Shown one piece after another: positions 14,033 through 23,061 of a stretch of DNA of 37,311 nt (the stretch's first letter is position 1; every line of letters begins with the position of its first letter). Under the pieces are notes generated by a model. That model was given only the letters and a program-made list of their open reading frames with translations. It had not been told where the DNA came from and did not search any database. A program made the position numbers and the translations under genes. Source of the stretch: a virus; IMG/VR virus record IMGVR_UViG_3300037487_001237, positions 1 through 37,311 of that record; one strand, written 5' to 3'.

Positions 14033-15838
14033 TCACTCCTTCGTGCAGATGTCCGCAAGGGCCGGAACGTAATCGACCTGACGGAGCTTCAACGTGCCGA
14101 GCCAATGCGTACCGTCGCGGCTCGATCTGTGAGAGCCCGGTATCTCCACGATCTGGAACTTCCTGCCGCGAGCGGCGACGATCATGCCGGACGCGAGATT
14201 GTCTGCGGCAGTCGCATGAAGGTCGGCCATGCGGGACGCGCTGAATACCTCATTGTCTACTCTGATCGCGAGAGGCACGAATCCAGCCGACCCGTAACTG
14301 CCGTCTCCGAAAAAACTGAAAGTCGTCTCCGAGGTGGGAGGCTGGATGCTGCCGGTGCGTGTCGCAATGGCTACACCATTGCAATAAACAACAAGCCGCT
14401 CGTTGTTCCATGTGATGCCGAACGTCACCACTCGCCCCGGAGTCAGAACCGATGCTCCGACAGAGGCGGAGATGACGTCCGATCCACCACTTCCCCAGTA
14501 CATCACGAACGCGGCATTTGGATAGCTTCCGCTGCCTCCGCGCACGTCACAATGGAACGCATATCCTGACGCTGGAGAAATCAACTTCGCGCACCACGGA
14601 GAGGTTGTTTCGTAATACCAGCCGGACGGAATGTACATCGAAAACATTGCCGTTCCGCTGCGAGGGAATACAAACGAGGTAGCCCGGAAAAAATCACCCG
14701 AAGCTCGCGTATTGAGACGCCACTGCGGAAAGGCGGGAGCCTGCTGCGATGAGTCGGCTTGAATCACGCAAACGGACGGCCCGACCATGAGGTCGAAATC
14801 ATCAGTCGATCCGGTCGCAGGAGCGAGGTCGATCTTGATGTTCTGATTCGCTGACACCGCCGGCCAATTCGCGTGATATGCGTTGATCCAGCACATCGTC
14901 CATTCGCTGAGGTCAACGCTGGCGAGGCTGCGCGAAGTGAGCAGTCCGTTCGTGTTCACGAGTTGAAGTTTCAGGCCGGAGCCACCACGACCCTTCAGCA
15001 TGACGCCCACGCAAACCGAGCAGGCACCGGTCACGGCAGCCGGAAGTCCGCGTGCGAGGACGCGCCCGTTTGTGCCGTCGCCCGTGCGCCGCGTGGCGGA
15101 GTAGACGCGCAAAGCGCCCGGCGCTGCGGGCATCCCGAAACCGTGCGTGATGAACTCGCGGCTGACGTCAGCGGCCCACGAACCCCACGTTTCCCAACCG
15201 CTGTCAGCGTTGCTCGTCCCGACCGGATATGATCCCGGCGGGCTTCCGGTGTAGAACAAGTTTGAATGACCGGATTCCATGATCGCGCCCGCTCCGAAAG
15301 GAGTCTTGACGAGCCTCATGTATTCGCTCGAATAGAGCCGCATCACCCCTTGCGGGGAGTTGTAGTTGTCGAACGTGTAGCTGGTGGCCCGGTCGCAGAC
15401 GATCGTGACGGGCCAGCGGCCGGTCAGGTCCGTTATTGCAGCAACAGATGACGACATGGGGCGAAGCGCGAGTTCGGTCTTGACGCCAAAGCCCGGAGTG
15501 AAGTAGACAGAAGCGCGATCCGCCATCCATCGCAAGAGGCGTGCGTGCGTGTTGTTGCCGATGTAGTCGAGGGCGAGGTTGATCTCGACAGGCATTGCTC
15601 GCTTGTTAACGAGGATGCTTCCGTCGCTCATGTTGTGCTCGTAGTCCTCAAGCGACGGCGACATCTGCGGGATGGCGCACGGCTCTCCGAGCGGATCGAC
15701 GAGCAGGATCTCGTCGCGTGCATTGTCGATGGACGGGACGACCGGGCTTGTCTCTGCGGTCAAGTACGCTGACTCGGACAGGCGCAGGGAGTCGGCCCTG
15801 ACGAGCGAGAACAGCGGGGTCGGATTCGCTACGCTCAC
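14033..15838 (-). CDS. Tail fibre/receptor-binding-like protein with LamG-type domain, 601 aa
   Basis: GTG at 15838 overlaps the stop of the tape measure gene (GTGA), so the two are coupled. The N-terminal third (about 1-150) looks like a tail-attachment region. The C-terminal section about 400-560 has the pattern of a concanavalin/LamG beta sandwich: TAMFSMYIPSGWYY, FHCDVRGGSG, VVTFGITWNNERLVVYCNGV, and a closing RVDNEVFSASRMADLH. Such domains bind sugars or surface proteins. Directly after the tape measure is the usual place of the distal tail protein, so this may combine that role with host binding. Confidence 0.7.
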   Translation of the reverse strand: MSVANPTPLFSLVRADSLRLSESAYLTAETSPVVPSIDNARDEILLVDPLGEPCAIPQMSPSLEDYEHNMSDGSILVNKRAMPVEINLALDYIGNNTHARLLRWMADRASVYFTPGFGVKTELALRPMSSSVAAITDLTGRWPVTIVCDRATSYTFDNYNSPQGVMRLYSSEYMRLVKTPFGAGAIMESGHSNLFYTGSPPGSYPVGTSNADSGWETWGSWAADVSREFITHGFGMPAAPGALRVYSATRRTGDGTNGRVLARGLPAAVTGACSVCVGVMLKGRGGSGLKLQLVNTNGLLTSRSLASVDLSEWTMCWINAYHANWPAVSANQNIKIDLAPATGSTDDFDLMVGPSVCVIQADSSQQAPAFPQWRLNTRASGDFFRATSFVFPRSGTAMFSMYIPSGWYYETTSPWCAKLISPASGYAFHCDVRGGSGSYPNAAFVMYWGSGGSDVISASVGASVLTPGRVVTFGITWNNERLVVYCNGVAIATRTGSIQPPTSETTFSFFGDGSYGSAGFVPLAIRVDNEVFSASRMADLHATAADNLASGMIVAARGRKFQIVEIPGSHRSSRDGTHWLGTLKLRQVDYVPALADICTKE

Positions 15839-18228
15839 GCGGCCACCACCCTCTTGACGTACTGCTGGCTGGCGCGGTATGCGCTCCTGCCGAGATCCAT
15901 GACGTCGCTGTGCCGAACAGGACGGGCGATGTTGAAGTGATTGTGGATCGACATTCCCTGCCCGCCCCCCGCAGAACCGAACGGGCTGATAAAGCTCCCG
16001 CTCTCCGAGTTCGTCAAGAACCTTTCCAGCCGGGCCACCGTACTGCGGTCAACGACCACCTCTCCCGGCATGAGCAGGGCCGGAACGCTGTCATTGCCGC
16101 GAAGCCCGCGCCGAATGTCGTACCCTCCGGCAGCCCGCGTGAACATCCCGCCGCTTGCGCCCATTGACATGCCAGTGGATTCGACTCCAGACGGCAAACC
16201 GCCGCCGCTGCCGAATCCGATTGCGGCAGACAATATCCTTATCATGATGAGCTTTGCGATGATCGCTTCGAGTGCTTTCATCAAGACGTTCATCAAGAAC
16301 TCACCGAGCCTGAACGCCCCGTCCCTCATGCCGAGGAACGTAGTGACCGCCTGCGCCCCCATGTCGCCGAAGTCCTGAATGACGCCCATGCGGACGTCCT
16401 CAAACATTTCGCGAAGCTCTGCGGCCCGGTCCTTCGCTCGCTGTATCTCGGTCGTCATGCGTCGAATGTATTTCAGCGCTGCTGGCCACCCAACCTTGTC
16501 GGGGTCGAGCGTCATCAGCAGGTCGAGCTTCTCTTGCGTCGCTCCGAGGGATTCAGCGAGGCCGACGACCACGCGATGCCAGTCCTCGAACTTCTCCGCT
16601 CCGATTTCTGGAACGTCCTGAAAGTTGAGAAGTTCGCGCACCTCGTCTGCGAACTTCTCCTTCGCGTCGTTGTCGATGATGAGCCCGACCCTGACATCAG
16701 CTACATTGCCGATGAGGTCCGTCAATTCCTGTTTCGCGTCCGCGATCTTCGGAGATCCGGCCAGAGCGTGAAGCTCCTCTGCGAACTGTCGCTCCGATTC
16801 GGGACCGAACGTGAAGCCGACATCGACAGAATATGTCGTGCTCTTGCGGTCGAACTCCGACATGCCCTCGCGAAGCTCTTGATTGAACTTCCTGTACGCT
16901 TCTGCGCGCTGTTCCGCTGCCTTGATCGAGGCAGCAGCGGCGTCGGCCTCCGCCTTGCCCTGCGTGCCGAGCGCGGTGATTACGTCGGTGGCAACGTCCT
17001 TGAGCGAACGCTCTCCCTCGATGAGCGCGTTCGTCGTTTCGTCGAACTTCCATTCCTTCGTGGCGACCTTGAGATCTTCGGCGATCTGAAGAAGGTTCCC
17101 TTCGTTGACGATCTTCGCAATCTCATTGCCGAGGTCTTGAGCGCTCTGCGCCGTCGCCTTCACGCCATCCTTGCCTGCGGTGATCCCTTCGTACCAATCT
17201 TTGAACTCGGTCCTGAACTTCGCCCACCCGACCGGGCCAGCGCTGGCAAGCTGCAAGAGCGCCAAAGCCTCCGTCAATCGCTGGAGGTTGGTGTACGCCA
17301 GCGAAACGTCCTCGGTGTTCACGGCGGACATGAACTTCTGCATGTCGCCAGAGATCGAACCGAACCTGCCGGTGAGGGCATTGTCGAGCATACTGGCAGC
17401 AGCGCCCATGCGCGTGAGGTTGTCCGCAGCGGAGGTGGAGTCACGACTGTTTATCAAGGCGATGAATCGCGTGAGAATTTCGGTGTTGACGAGCTTCACC
17501 GGCATCCACGCTGCACCGATCTGATTCTTGAGCCGACCCTGCGCGGATTGGAGCCGGGCTGTCGCTTCAACGAGGCTCTCGCCCATCTCAAGCTGTGCTT
17601 CCTTGAATCCCTGCCCGAGCAGTTTCGCTTCGAGAGCGATTGCTCGCAGGCCGTCAGCGCCCTTCGCGAACACGGGGATCAGTTCGGTTGCATTGCGCCC
17701 CATGAGAGTCTGCAAGATGCTGACTCGCTCGGTGTGATCGCCGAGCTTCCAAATGGCGTCAGCAATCTCCATCGTCACGGTGTCGAGATTCTTGAGCGCA
17801 CCAGCCGTGGCGGTCACATCGACACCGAGGCGCTTGAAGGCGGTCGCCTGTTCCGCGCTTCCTTGTCGTGCTTCGTCGATAGAGCGATTCAGGCGCTTGA
17901 ATCCGAGTTCGAGCATCCCGAGATCCTGCCGCTCGTATGCAGCAGCAAGACGCCACTTGCCAACCTCGTCAGCAGCGAGCCCGGTCTTGCGGCGAAAATC
18001 AAGGATCGTATCGGCAGAGATCGACGCAGCGATGGCGAGCGAATTGAGTTCCTTCACGATCTTCGACAGACCAGCGGAAAAAGCGACGACGGTGCCAGCC
18101 ACCATCGCCGCCTTGATGAGCTTCGGGTCGAGAGCTTCGAGGAGTCGCTTCTTCATGCCATCGACAACATCCTTCGACTTGTCGGTGGCTTTGAGGACGA
18201 TCTCGATTTCGCGCTTGACGTCAGCCAT
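15835..18228 (-). CDS. Tail tape measure protein
   Basis: 797 aa, mostly long amphipathic helices (for example ALKNLDTVTMEIADAIWKLG and RLQSAQGRLKNQIGAAW), with hydrophobic segments near residues 40-70 and near 670-700 (LEAIIAKLIMIRILSAAIGF). This is the profile of tape measure proteins, which set the length of a siphovirus tail and help DNA entry. At roughly 1.5 angstrom per residue the tail would be about 120 nm. ATG 18228 is chosen over 18234 because GGAG lies six bases before it. It follows the tail tube gene and the chaperone with its -1 frame, the expected order. Confidence 0.88.
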   Translation of the reverse strand: MADVKREIEIVLKATDKSKDVVDGMKKRLLEALDPKLIKAAMVAGTVVAFSAGLSKIVKELNSLAIAASISADTILDFRRKTGLAADEVGKWRLAAAYERQDLGMLELGFKRLNRSIDEARQGSAEQATAFKRLGVDVTATAGALKNLDTVTMEIADAIWKLGDHTERVSILQTLMGRNATELIPVFAKGADGLRAIALEAKLLGQGFKEAQLEMGESLVEATARLQSAQGRLKNQIGAAWMPVKLVNTEILTRFIALINSRDSTSAADNLTRMGAAASMLDNALTGRFGSISGDMQKFMSAVNTEDVSLAYTNLQRLTEALALLQLASAGPVGWAKFRTEFKDWYEGITAGKDGVKATAQSAQDLGNEIAKIVNEGNLLQIAEDLKVATKEWKFDETTNALIEGERSLKDVATDVITALGTQGKAEADAAAASIKAAEQRAEAYRKFNQELREGMSEFDRKSTTYSVDVGFTFGPESERQFAEELHALAGSPKIADAKQELTDLIGNVADVRVGLIIDNDAKEKFADEVRELLNFQDVPEIGAEKFEDWHRVVVGLAESLGATQEKLDLLMTLDPDKVGWPAALKYIRRMTTEIQRAKDRAAELREMFEDVRMGVIQDFGDMGAQAVTTFLGMRDGAFRLGEFLMNVLMKALEAIIAKLIMIRILSAAIGFGSGGGLPSGVESTGMSMGASGGMFTRAAGGYDIRRGLRGNDSVPALLMPGEVVVDRSTVARLERFLTNSESGSFISPFGSAGGGQGMSIHNHFNIARPVRHSDVMDLGRSAYRASQQYVKRVVAA

Positions 18229-18403
18229 TACCATCTCCAGTCAGGGCAATCGCTCTCGCCATTGTGCTGTAGCAGAAGGCGAGTCGGTACGGGCTCATGT
18301 CCAGAAGTTCATCCGGCGTGCGACCGTACCTCCTCGCCATCTGGTCAAGCGCTACTGTCAGGTCTGCCCCGGCCCTGCCTGCGGGGCATGAACGAAAAGC
18401 TCC
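18221..18403 (-). CDS. Tail assembly chaperone -1 frameshift extension (G-T type)
   Basis: In the -1 frame relative to the 131-aa chaperone, the strand is open from 18403 to a stop at 18221, overlapping the tape measure start by 8 bases. Past the chaperone stop it adds about 47 residues (ADLTVALDQMARRYGRTPDE, LLDMSPYRLAFCYSTMARAI, ALTGDGNG). Candidate slip sites inside the overlap are GGGG at 18370-18367, CCCC at 18386-18383 and TTTT at 18398-18395. Siphoviruses usually make a longer chaperone by -1 frameshifting here, before the tape measure gene, so this is very likely the T part even though no canonical XXXYYYZ heptamer is present. Confidence 0.65.
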   Translation of the reverse strand, partial: GAFRSCPAGRAGADLTVALDQMARRYGRTPDELLDMSPYRLAFCYSTMARAIALTGDGNG

Positions 18404-18753
18404 TCACCGTCCTCGTCTCCGGTGATCTTCGACAGCAACGGCAGGGCGATGTCGCCGAGATCGTTGAACGAAATGATGTCGTGATCAGAGTCCGTGACGT
18501 CACCGATCCTCGGCTTGACCATCGTGACCTTGAGGAAGTCCTGCGCGTGCTTCATCACGGCAGCGGAGTCGATCTTCTCAAGGTCGAGCTGTCCATCTTC
18601 GCGCCGAGGAACGTCAGCACTTCCCATGCCGAGCACTCCCGACCCGATGACCTCCGCGACGACTCCAGCGGAGAGTCGCCGCACGATGAACTCGATGCCA
18701 TCGACAACGACCTTCCGCTGCGTCTTTGCAAGAATCTGATCTACGGCCCCCAT
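18358..18753 (-). CDS. Tail assembly chaperone (gpG-like), 131 aa
   Basis: ATG 18753 behind CGAGGAGGATCACTC. The protein starts MGAVDQILAKTQRKVVVDGI and includes a FIVRRLSAGVVAEVIG segment and an acidic C-terminal half, similar in size and position to gpG-like chaperones that coat the tape measure protein during tail assembly. It lies between the tail tube gene and the tape measure gene. A -1 frame extension overlaps its last 15 codons. Family is assigned by position, size and the frameshift frame. Confidence 0.7.
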   Translation of the reverse strand: MGAVDQILAKTQRKVVVDGIEFIVRRLSAGVVAEVIGSGVLGMGSADVPRREDGQLDLEKIDSAAVMKHAQDFLKVTMVKPRIGDVTDSDHDIISFNDLGDIALPLLSKITGDEDGEELFVHAPQAGPGQT

Positions 18754-18770
18754 GAGTGATCCTCCTCGGT

Positions 18771-19706
18771 TTAGGCGTTGGTCCTGATGATCGCTCCATC
18801 GAACTCGACGTTTAGAGTGAACTCCTGCGGCCCGTTTCCGGACAATCCGGGAGCGTCGCCCATGTAGCGACCGTTGGCGAGAGTGAACATGACGTTCGTG
18901 CCGTCGCTAATGTTGAGCGTGCCCATCGCGGTCCCGGCCATGAAGTCCGCGATCTCGGCCACCGTGTCGAGGCCGGTGTCGTCGGTGAGTTCGCATCCGA
19001 TGGCAGCGGTCACGCGGATCTGCCCGCTCGGCTCGGGCTCGCGCAGCGTGGTCGCGCCCATGATGTTCCTGCCAGCATCGGTTTTCGGCAGGTCGAGCGT
19101 GATGGCGATGTTCTTGAATCCCCACGCAGCCGCCGCGATGGTGATTACGTCGAAATCACCCGGAACTGCAATGGTCGAATCTGCGGCAGCCGTGATGGCG
19201 GTCGCCGTCCTGACGACACAGGAGCGACCGATCCAGCCAACGCTGATCTTCGGTTCGACATCCGCGCCCAACTCGAAGCGCACCTGCGTCGGCTTGAGCC
19301 CGCCGAAGCCGAGTTGATAGTGCGCGCCCCCGGTCCTCATCCCGTAGTCCACCAGCGCGAACAGCGAGTTCGTGGTCGGCGGGTAGCCGGTCGAGCCACC
19401 GTTGATCGTGTAGATGAACGGGGCGGAGGCTCCGGTCCTGATGCCGAGCGCCTTGAGCAGCACGCCAATGACGGCATCGGAGGAGGAGTAATTGAACACC
19501 GTCTCGCCATCGACGTAGGGGATGCCGATTGACTGTGCGGCCGGAGGCGACAGCCCGAGCCGCGACGGCACGATCCTCGGCATCCGCTTGCCGAGCGTGC
19601 TGCTGATTGCGTGCTGCCAAATGTAGCCGGTCGTCGGGTCCGTTCCGTAGGTCGCCTCCGTGGCGAGGGCGATGCCACCGAGCCCACCGAGATAAACGTT
19701 CGCCAT
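18771..19706 (-). CDS. Major tail tube protein
   Basis: 311 aa from ATG 19706 (MANVYLGGLGGIALATEATY), behind GGGAGGTCTGAA. Ordered Gly/Thr/Ala-rich beta sequence (FIYTINGGSTGYPPTTNSLF, VRFELGADVEPKISVGW, FTLNVEFDGAIIRTNA) is typical of siphovirus tail tube proteins. Located between the tail terminator and the chaperone, which is the conserved order in this module. Tube subunits stack into the hollow tail. Confidence 0.8.
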   Translation of the reverse strand: MANVYLGGLGGIALATEATYGTDPTTGYIWQHAISSTLGKRMPRIVPSRLGLSPPAAQSIGIPYVDGETVFNYSSSDAVIGVLLKALGIRTGASAPFIYTINGGSTGYPPTTNSLFALVDYGMRTGGAHYQLGFGGLKPTQVRFELGADVEPKISVGWIGRSCVVRTATAITAAADSTIAVPGDFDVITIAAAAWGFKNIAITLDLPKTDAGRNIMGATTLREPEPSGQIRVTAAIGCELTDDTGLDTVAEIADFMAGTAMGTLNISDGTNVMFTLANGRYMGDAPGLSGNGPQEFTLNVEFDGAIIRTNA

Positions 19707-19718
19707 TTCAGACCTCCC

Positions 19719-20195
19719 TTACCATGTAGCGCCCTGATCGGTCGCGAAGGAAACCGTCAACGTCCACGAGATGAGCCCGTCGTCGAGAGTGAGGTATGGC
19801 TCGTCAAACTCCACGCCGTCGAACGTGATGGTCACGCCACGGCCCATCGTTGTGCGAGCCTCTGCGTTCATTGCCGACAGCCGCGTGAGAACGTCTTGCA
19901 GCAGCGCCATGCTCTCCGTGTGCGGGTCGCTCTGCCCCGGTGAGGTCTGCCCCACCACGGAGAACAGGGCCGTGAGCTTGTAGCCGAGCGGTGCGCGTGA
20001 GAGGATCATCGACATCGACGATGGCGAAACGAACAGCATCGACTCGGTCTTGCCGCGCTCGTCGCTCAACACGCGGATGTCGTCCGTGATCGCGGGCTGT
20101 GATTGATAGCCGTTCGCGTTGGTGATGTCCGCGAGCGCAACGCAGAGCGCAGACAACATTCGCTTCGGGATGAACTCACTTACCGCCTGAACCAC
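19719..20195 (-). CDS. Probable tail terminator protein, 158 aa
   Basis: GTG 20195. The order connector, neck protein, this gene, tail tube is that of many siphoviruses, in which a small protein of 130-160 residues caps the tail. It has an alpha/beta pattern (MLSALCVALADITNANGYQS, LGYKLTALFSVVG, YLTLDDGLISWTLTVSFA). No strong motif; assigned from order and size. It overlaps the upstream gene by 20 bases. Confidence 0.65.
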   Translation of the reverse strand: MVQAVSEFIPKRMLSALCVALADITNANGYQSQPAITDDIRVLSDERGKTESMLFVSPSSMSMILSRAPLGYKLTALFSVVGQTSPGQSDPHTESMALLQDVLTRLSAMNAEARTTMGRGVTITFDGVEFDEPYLTLDDGLISWTLTVSFATDQGATW

Positions 20196-20841
20196 GGTCC
20201 ACCCTCCCGGTAAAGCCCTTGAGCGTCTCGTCAGCGATGAACTTCACCGTTGCCTGCGAGGTCGCCTTCAACGTGCGCGCAAGCGTCGGCCTGCCCTTGA
20301 TCTTGACCCGAGGCACGAGGTGGAACATCGGCACGAGATTGCTGCGCGTCTTGAGGGCGCGAACCTTGAACAGCGTCATGCCGATTCGGATGAGCGTGCC
20401 TTTGGGGTAATCCTTCGGCCACAGCGACGCGCCCTGCCCGACTCGTGCGAACTCGGTCGGGATGGCGAGGCAGCGGTGACCGGGCTTCGGCTTCACGATG
20501 CCGCCCTTCTCCAGCAGGCGGGCGCGTCCCTTCTGCTTCGGCGGCACGACCGCGCCGTAGTAACCCGTCAACTCGCCGTCCTTGTAGTCCACTCGAAACA
20601 TCTTGATGAGCTTGCCGCTGCGCCATGTGAGCTTTGTCGCGTGCGCCTTCGTCTTGCCCTTCTTGTCGCCGCGCACGAACTCGTTCTTCACATGATGCAG
20701 GGCGATGTTCGACAGCGCCAGCCTCATGCCCTTGCCAATGCCGCGCCTGCGGCTCTTGTGATCGGTGAGGAGAATCACCTGCTTGAGTTCGTCCGCACGA
20801 ACTTCGGCAGAGAGGAAGCCGCCCATGTCGAGTAGGCTCAC
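20176..20841 (-). CDS. Neck/head-closure or tail completion protein, 221 aa
   Basis: GTG at 20841 overlaps the stop of the connector gene (GTGA) and has TGGAGGATTTGGAA before it, so I take this start rather than the longer upstream frame. Features include SRRRGIGKGMRLALSNIALH, LTWRSGKLIKMF and LLEKGGIVKPKPGHRCLAIP, which resemble HK97 gp10-like and Mu virion-morphogenesis proteins (a helix, then 'SGxL', then a beta region with 'LEKGG'). It is basic. Position supports a role at the head-tail junction. Confidence 0.65.
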   Translation of the reverse strand: MSLLDMGGFLSAEVRADELKQVILLTDHKSRRRGIGKGMRLALSNIALHHVKNEFVRGDKKGKTKAHATKLTWRSGKLIKMFRVDYKDGELTGYYGAVVPPKQKGRARLLEKGGIVKPKPGHRCLAIPTEFARVGQGASLWPKDYPKGTLIRIGMTLFKVRALKTRSNLVPMFHLVPRVKIKGRPTLARTLKATSQATVKFIADETLKGFTGRVDRGSGGK

Positions 20842-21413
20842 TTCCAAATCCTCCACGGAGCCCACGCCTGCTCGACCGCCTTCACGACGCTGGCGACCTC
20901 GAACTGTGCGCTCTGGCCGCCGGCGCTGCGCGACTCCATGCCCACGAGTCCGTCGAGCTTCTGGCGCTCCCATCGCATCAGTTCCAACGCAGCAGCGACG
21001 ATGTCGCCCGGCAGGGAGCCCGCCGTCCACCCGCCCGTGTAGGCGACTTTGATGTTGCGCTCGTCGTCGGAAGGCGCGGGCCACGGCTCGCCGAAGCGCT
21101 GCACCACGCCGTCCGTGCCGTAGTAGGTGTAGGCGCTCGACGCGAGCGTGATCTGCGACAGCCCCGAGTCGTAGATGTCGATGGACGCGATGGCCGTGAC
21201 CGGCGTGGCGTGCAGGCTGATCTGCGCGGTGTCCTCGCCACGGACATACTCCGTCACGGAGCCCGACAAGATCCGCAGGCGGTTTGTGAAGCGCAGGAAC
21301 TTCGCGCTGACGCTGTTCAGGATGAGCGCCGCCCGCGTGTTATCGTTCTCGCCGAGGATGAGCTTCACATCCTCGATGGCAACGATGGGGTCGGTCGTGA
21401 GGGTGATCGCCAT
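20838..21413 (-). CDS. Head-tail connector/adaptor (gp6-like), 191 aa
   Basis: ATG 21413 overlaps the upstream stop (TAATG). The protein has the pattern of small phage connector proteins: DPIVAIEDVKLILGENDNTR at the N-terminus, LILNSVSAKFLRFTNR helix, then a beta part with TEYVRGEDTAQISL, TPVTAIASIDIY and a helix VAAALELMRWERQKL. These adaptors form a ring below the portal. It is followed by neck and tail genes, as expected. Confidence 0.8.
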   Translation of the reverse strand: MAITLTTDPIVAIEDVKLILGENDNTRAALILNSVSAKFLRFTNRLRILSGSVTEYVRGEDTAQISLHATPVTAIASIDIYDSGLSQITLASSAYTYYGTDGVVQRFGEPWPAPSDDERNIKVAYTGGWTAGSLPGDIVAAALELMRWERQKLDGLVGMESRSAGGQSAQFEVASVVKAVEQAWAPWRIWK

Positions 21414-21745
21414 TAGATCGCCTCCATGACGCGGATCGTGAACGCCTCAAGGAAGAACGTGACCGCAGGCGATCCGGCAACCACGCACTTCACCTGCGCG
21501 TCGTAGTCGCCCACGGTGAGGATCTGTGCAGCCGTGGGCGTGATCTCGAACTCGCCGCTGGCGGCAGTCGTGACCGTGCAGGCGACCGCGTTCATCATCA
21601 CCGTCGAACCGAGCTTTGCCCTCATCGTGAGAGTGTGCCCGGTGAGGTTGATGACTACCCCGGCCTTCGTCTTTGCGACGAACTGTAGCTTCTGCCCGTC
21701 GCTACCAGCGAAGGTTACGATCATCGGCCTGTGAGCTCGTTCCAT
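21413..21745 (-). CDS. Small beta-sandwich virion protein (BppU-like N-terminal fold), 110 aa
   Basis: ATG 21745 behind GAGGTGAACG. The pattern is one beta sandwich with IVTFAGSDGQKLQFVAKTKA, VVINLTGHTLTMRAKLGST, GEFEITPTAAQILTVGDYDA and VTFFLEAFTIRVMEA, much like the Ig-like N-terminal module of baseplate BppU proteins. In this place, between capsid and connector, it may be a head fibre or decoration protein. Function inferred from fold only. Confidence 0.6.
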   Translation of the reverse strand: MERAHRPMIVTFAGSDGQKLQFVAKTKAGVVINLTGHTLTMRAKLGSTVMMNAVACTVTTAASGEFEITPTAAQILTVGDYDAQVKCVVAGSPAVTFFLEAFTIRVMEAI

Positions 21746-21753
21746 CGTTCACC

Positions 21754-22305
21754 TCACGGCTGGCTGAAATAGTACACCGTCGTATCGTCCCCTTCTGCCG
21801 CTATCCACGTCATCCCCGTTTCCTTCCACCCCTCCGTGTAGCCCGTGACGTTGGGGATGCAGTCGAGCCAATACTGTAGCTTATAGGACGTGCCGGGCAC
21901 CAGCCCGGAGACGGTCATCGATGCGGCGTATGAAGTCGCGGCGGAAACCGGGCGGTACACCGTGTCCCCGGCCCACATATCTGAGCCGGTGTCCCATACT
22001 TGATACCTGATCTTGCCGAGGTGCGACCACACGCTGAGAGTCAGCGCCACCTGTGATGTTTCGTCTATCGTTTTGACCGTGATGGTGCAGGACAAAAGGC
22101 GAGGCATCGGAGAGGCGAATGGAATGGTCGCATCGCTCGCGACCAATCCGGTCCTCGTCCCTGCTGAATTGACAACGCAACGAACTCCAATTGCTTCGGA
22201 GAGTGACGTCACCGCTCCCGGTGCGCGTAGATCGACCCGTGCGCCGGAGGCTGCTGCCAGCCCACGGCGCACGTTCTCGACCTGCACAAGCGAGGTGCGG
22301 GGCAT
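21754..22305 (-). CDS. Virion-associated protein, 183 aa, beta-rich
   Basis: ATG 22305 follows the upstream TAG directly and has GGAG before it. After an Arg/Ala-rich N-terminus (MPRTSLVQVENVRRGLAAAS) the second half reads as a beta sandwich with LSCTITVKTIDETSQVALTL, IRYQVWDTG and VPGTSYKLQYWLDC, resembling FN3/Ig-like modules found in phage head decorations. No family recognised. Confidence 0.6.
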   Translation of the reverse strand: MPRTSLVQVENVRRGLAAASGARVDLRAPGAVTSLSEAIGVRCVVNSAGTRTGLVASDATIPFASPMPRLLSCTITVKTIDETSQVALTLSVWSHLGKIRYQVWDTGSDMWAGDTVYRPVSAATSYAASMTVSGLVPGTSYKLQYWLDCIPNVTGYTEGWKETGMTWIAAEGDDTTVYYFSQP

Positions 22306-22851
22306 CTACCACTCCATCGCGGGCCAGAGCTTCCGACCGCCTCCGGCTTCTCCGAGGGCAGCGGGCATAGTGAACGCGCCGAGCGTTGCGTCCGTGAACG
22401 CCCTCCACACCGTGTCGTCCCACCCGAGGATTGACGCCGGATCGGCGAGCACGATCCTCCAGAACAGGACGTACTCCTTCTCCGCTTCGAGCGTCCAGTT
22501 GAAGTCTTTGTCGGTGTCGTCTCCCCAATCGTACTCGTTCGCGAAGCCGGTGGCGGGCATCGGACCTTTGCCTGCGCTGTGCCAGTCATCGGCAAGGACA
22601 TCGAACACGCGAACGTAAAGCGCGCCCATCGGCTTCCACATCGCGCCGAGGAACGCGAAGGCCGCTGCGGTGGGCGAGGTCGTGTATTCGTATTCAAGCA
22701 CTTGCGGTTGATTGGCGGCCGTCGCGAATGATCCTCCCGAAGAAGCCGATGCTCCAGACATCACGACAGACGCACCGCCAACCCTTGCGATGCTGCCCGT
22801 CCTGATACTCTGCGAGCTTGCCCTTCCGCTTGAGCGTCCCATGTCGGTCAC
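22306..22851 (-). CDS. Virion-associated protein, 181 aa
   Basis: GTG at 22851 overlaps the previous stop (GTGA), but the ATG at 22842 is better spaced from AAAGGAG, so either start is possible. A Ser/Gly/Ala-rich N-terminus precedes a folded part with EYEYTTSPTAAAFAFLGAMW, ALYVRVFDVLADDWHS and WTLEAEKEYVLFWRIVLADP. Not recognised. Location between capsid and connector genes suggests a head protein. Confidence 0.6.
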   Translation of the reverse strand: MTDMGRSSGRASSQSIRTGSIARVGGASVVMSGASASSGGSFATAANQPQVLEYEYTTSPTAAAFAFLGAMWKPMGALYVRVFDVLADDWHSAGKGPMPATGFANEYDWGDDTDKDFNWTLEAEKEYVLFWRIVLADPASILGWDDTVWRAFTDATLGAFTMPAALGEAGGGRKLWPAMEW

Positions 22852-23057
22852 GCTCCTTTCGTCACGTTGCTCTTGCCGAGTGTCGTGAGGCGTTCGGCCT
22901 TCGGCGCGTCCACGCTCTCGACAATGCCCTTCGCGAGCAAGCGATCAAGCACCGCGTCCGCAATGCCGGAGGCCGTGCTGTCGATGAGATCGCCGGGGCG
23001 AACGTACTTGCCGTTAGGCAGGTTCGTCCCGGCGGGGTCGGTCACGCGGACACGCAT
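22848..23057 (-). CDS. Small head-module protein, 69 aa
   Basis: ATG 23057 behind AAGGAGTGACGCC; a longer frame upstream lacks a ribosome site. Sequence RVRVTDPAGTNLPNGKYVRP, then DLIDSTASGIADAVLDRLLA and KGIVESV, resembles small phage proteins encoded after the major capsid gene ('xDRLLAKGxxE' near the end). Exact role unknown. Confidence 0.6.
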   Translation of the reverse strand: MRVRVTDPAGTNLPNGKYVRPGDLIDSTASGIADAVLDRLLAKGIVESVDAPKAERLTTLGKSNVTKGA

Positions 23058-23061
23058 GGCG

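Noticed and set aside
16534-18759. 741-codon open frame antisense to the tape measure and chaperone genes
   Set aside because: It mirrors the tape measure frame, has no ribosome site and consists of Arg/Glu/Leu-rich sequence typical of antisense frames in GC-rich DNA. The leftward gene has clear family features.
20842-21084. N-terminal extension of the neck protein gene
   Set aside because: The longer frame would lie wholly within the connector gene and lacks a ribosome site, whereas GTG 20841 has GGAGG and a GTGA overlap.
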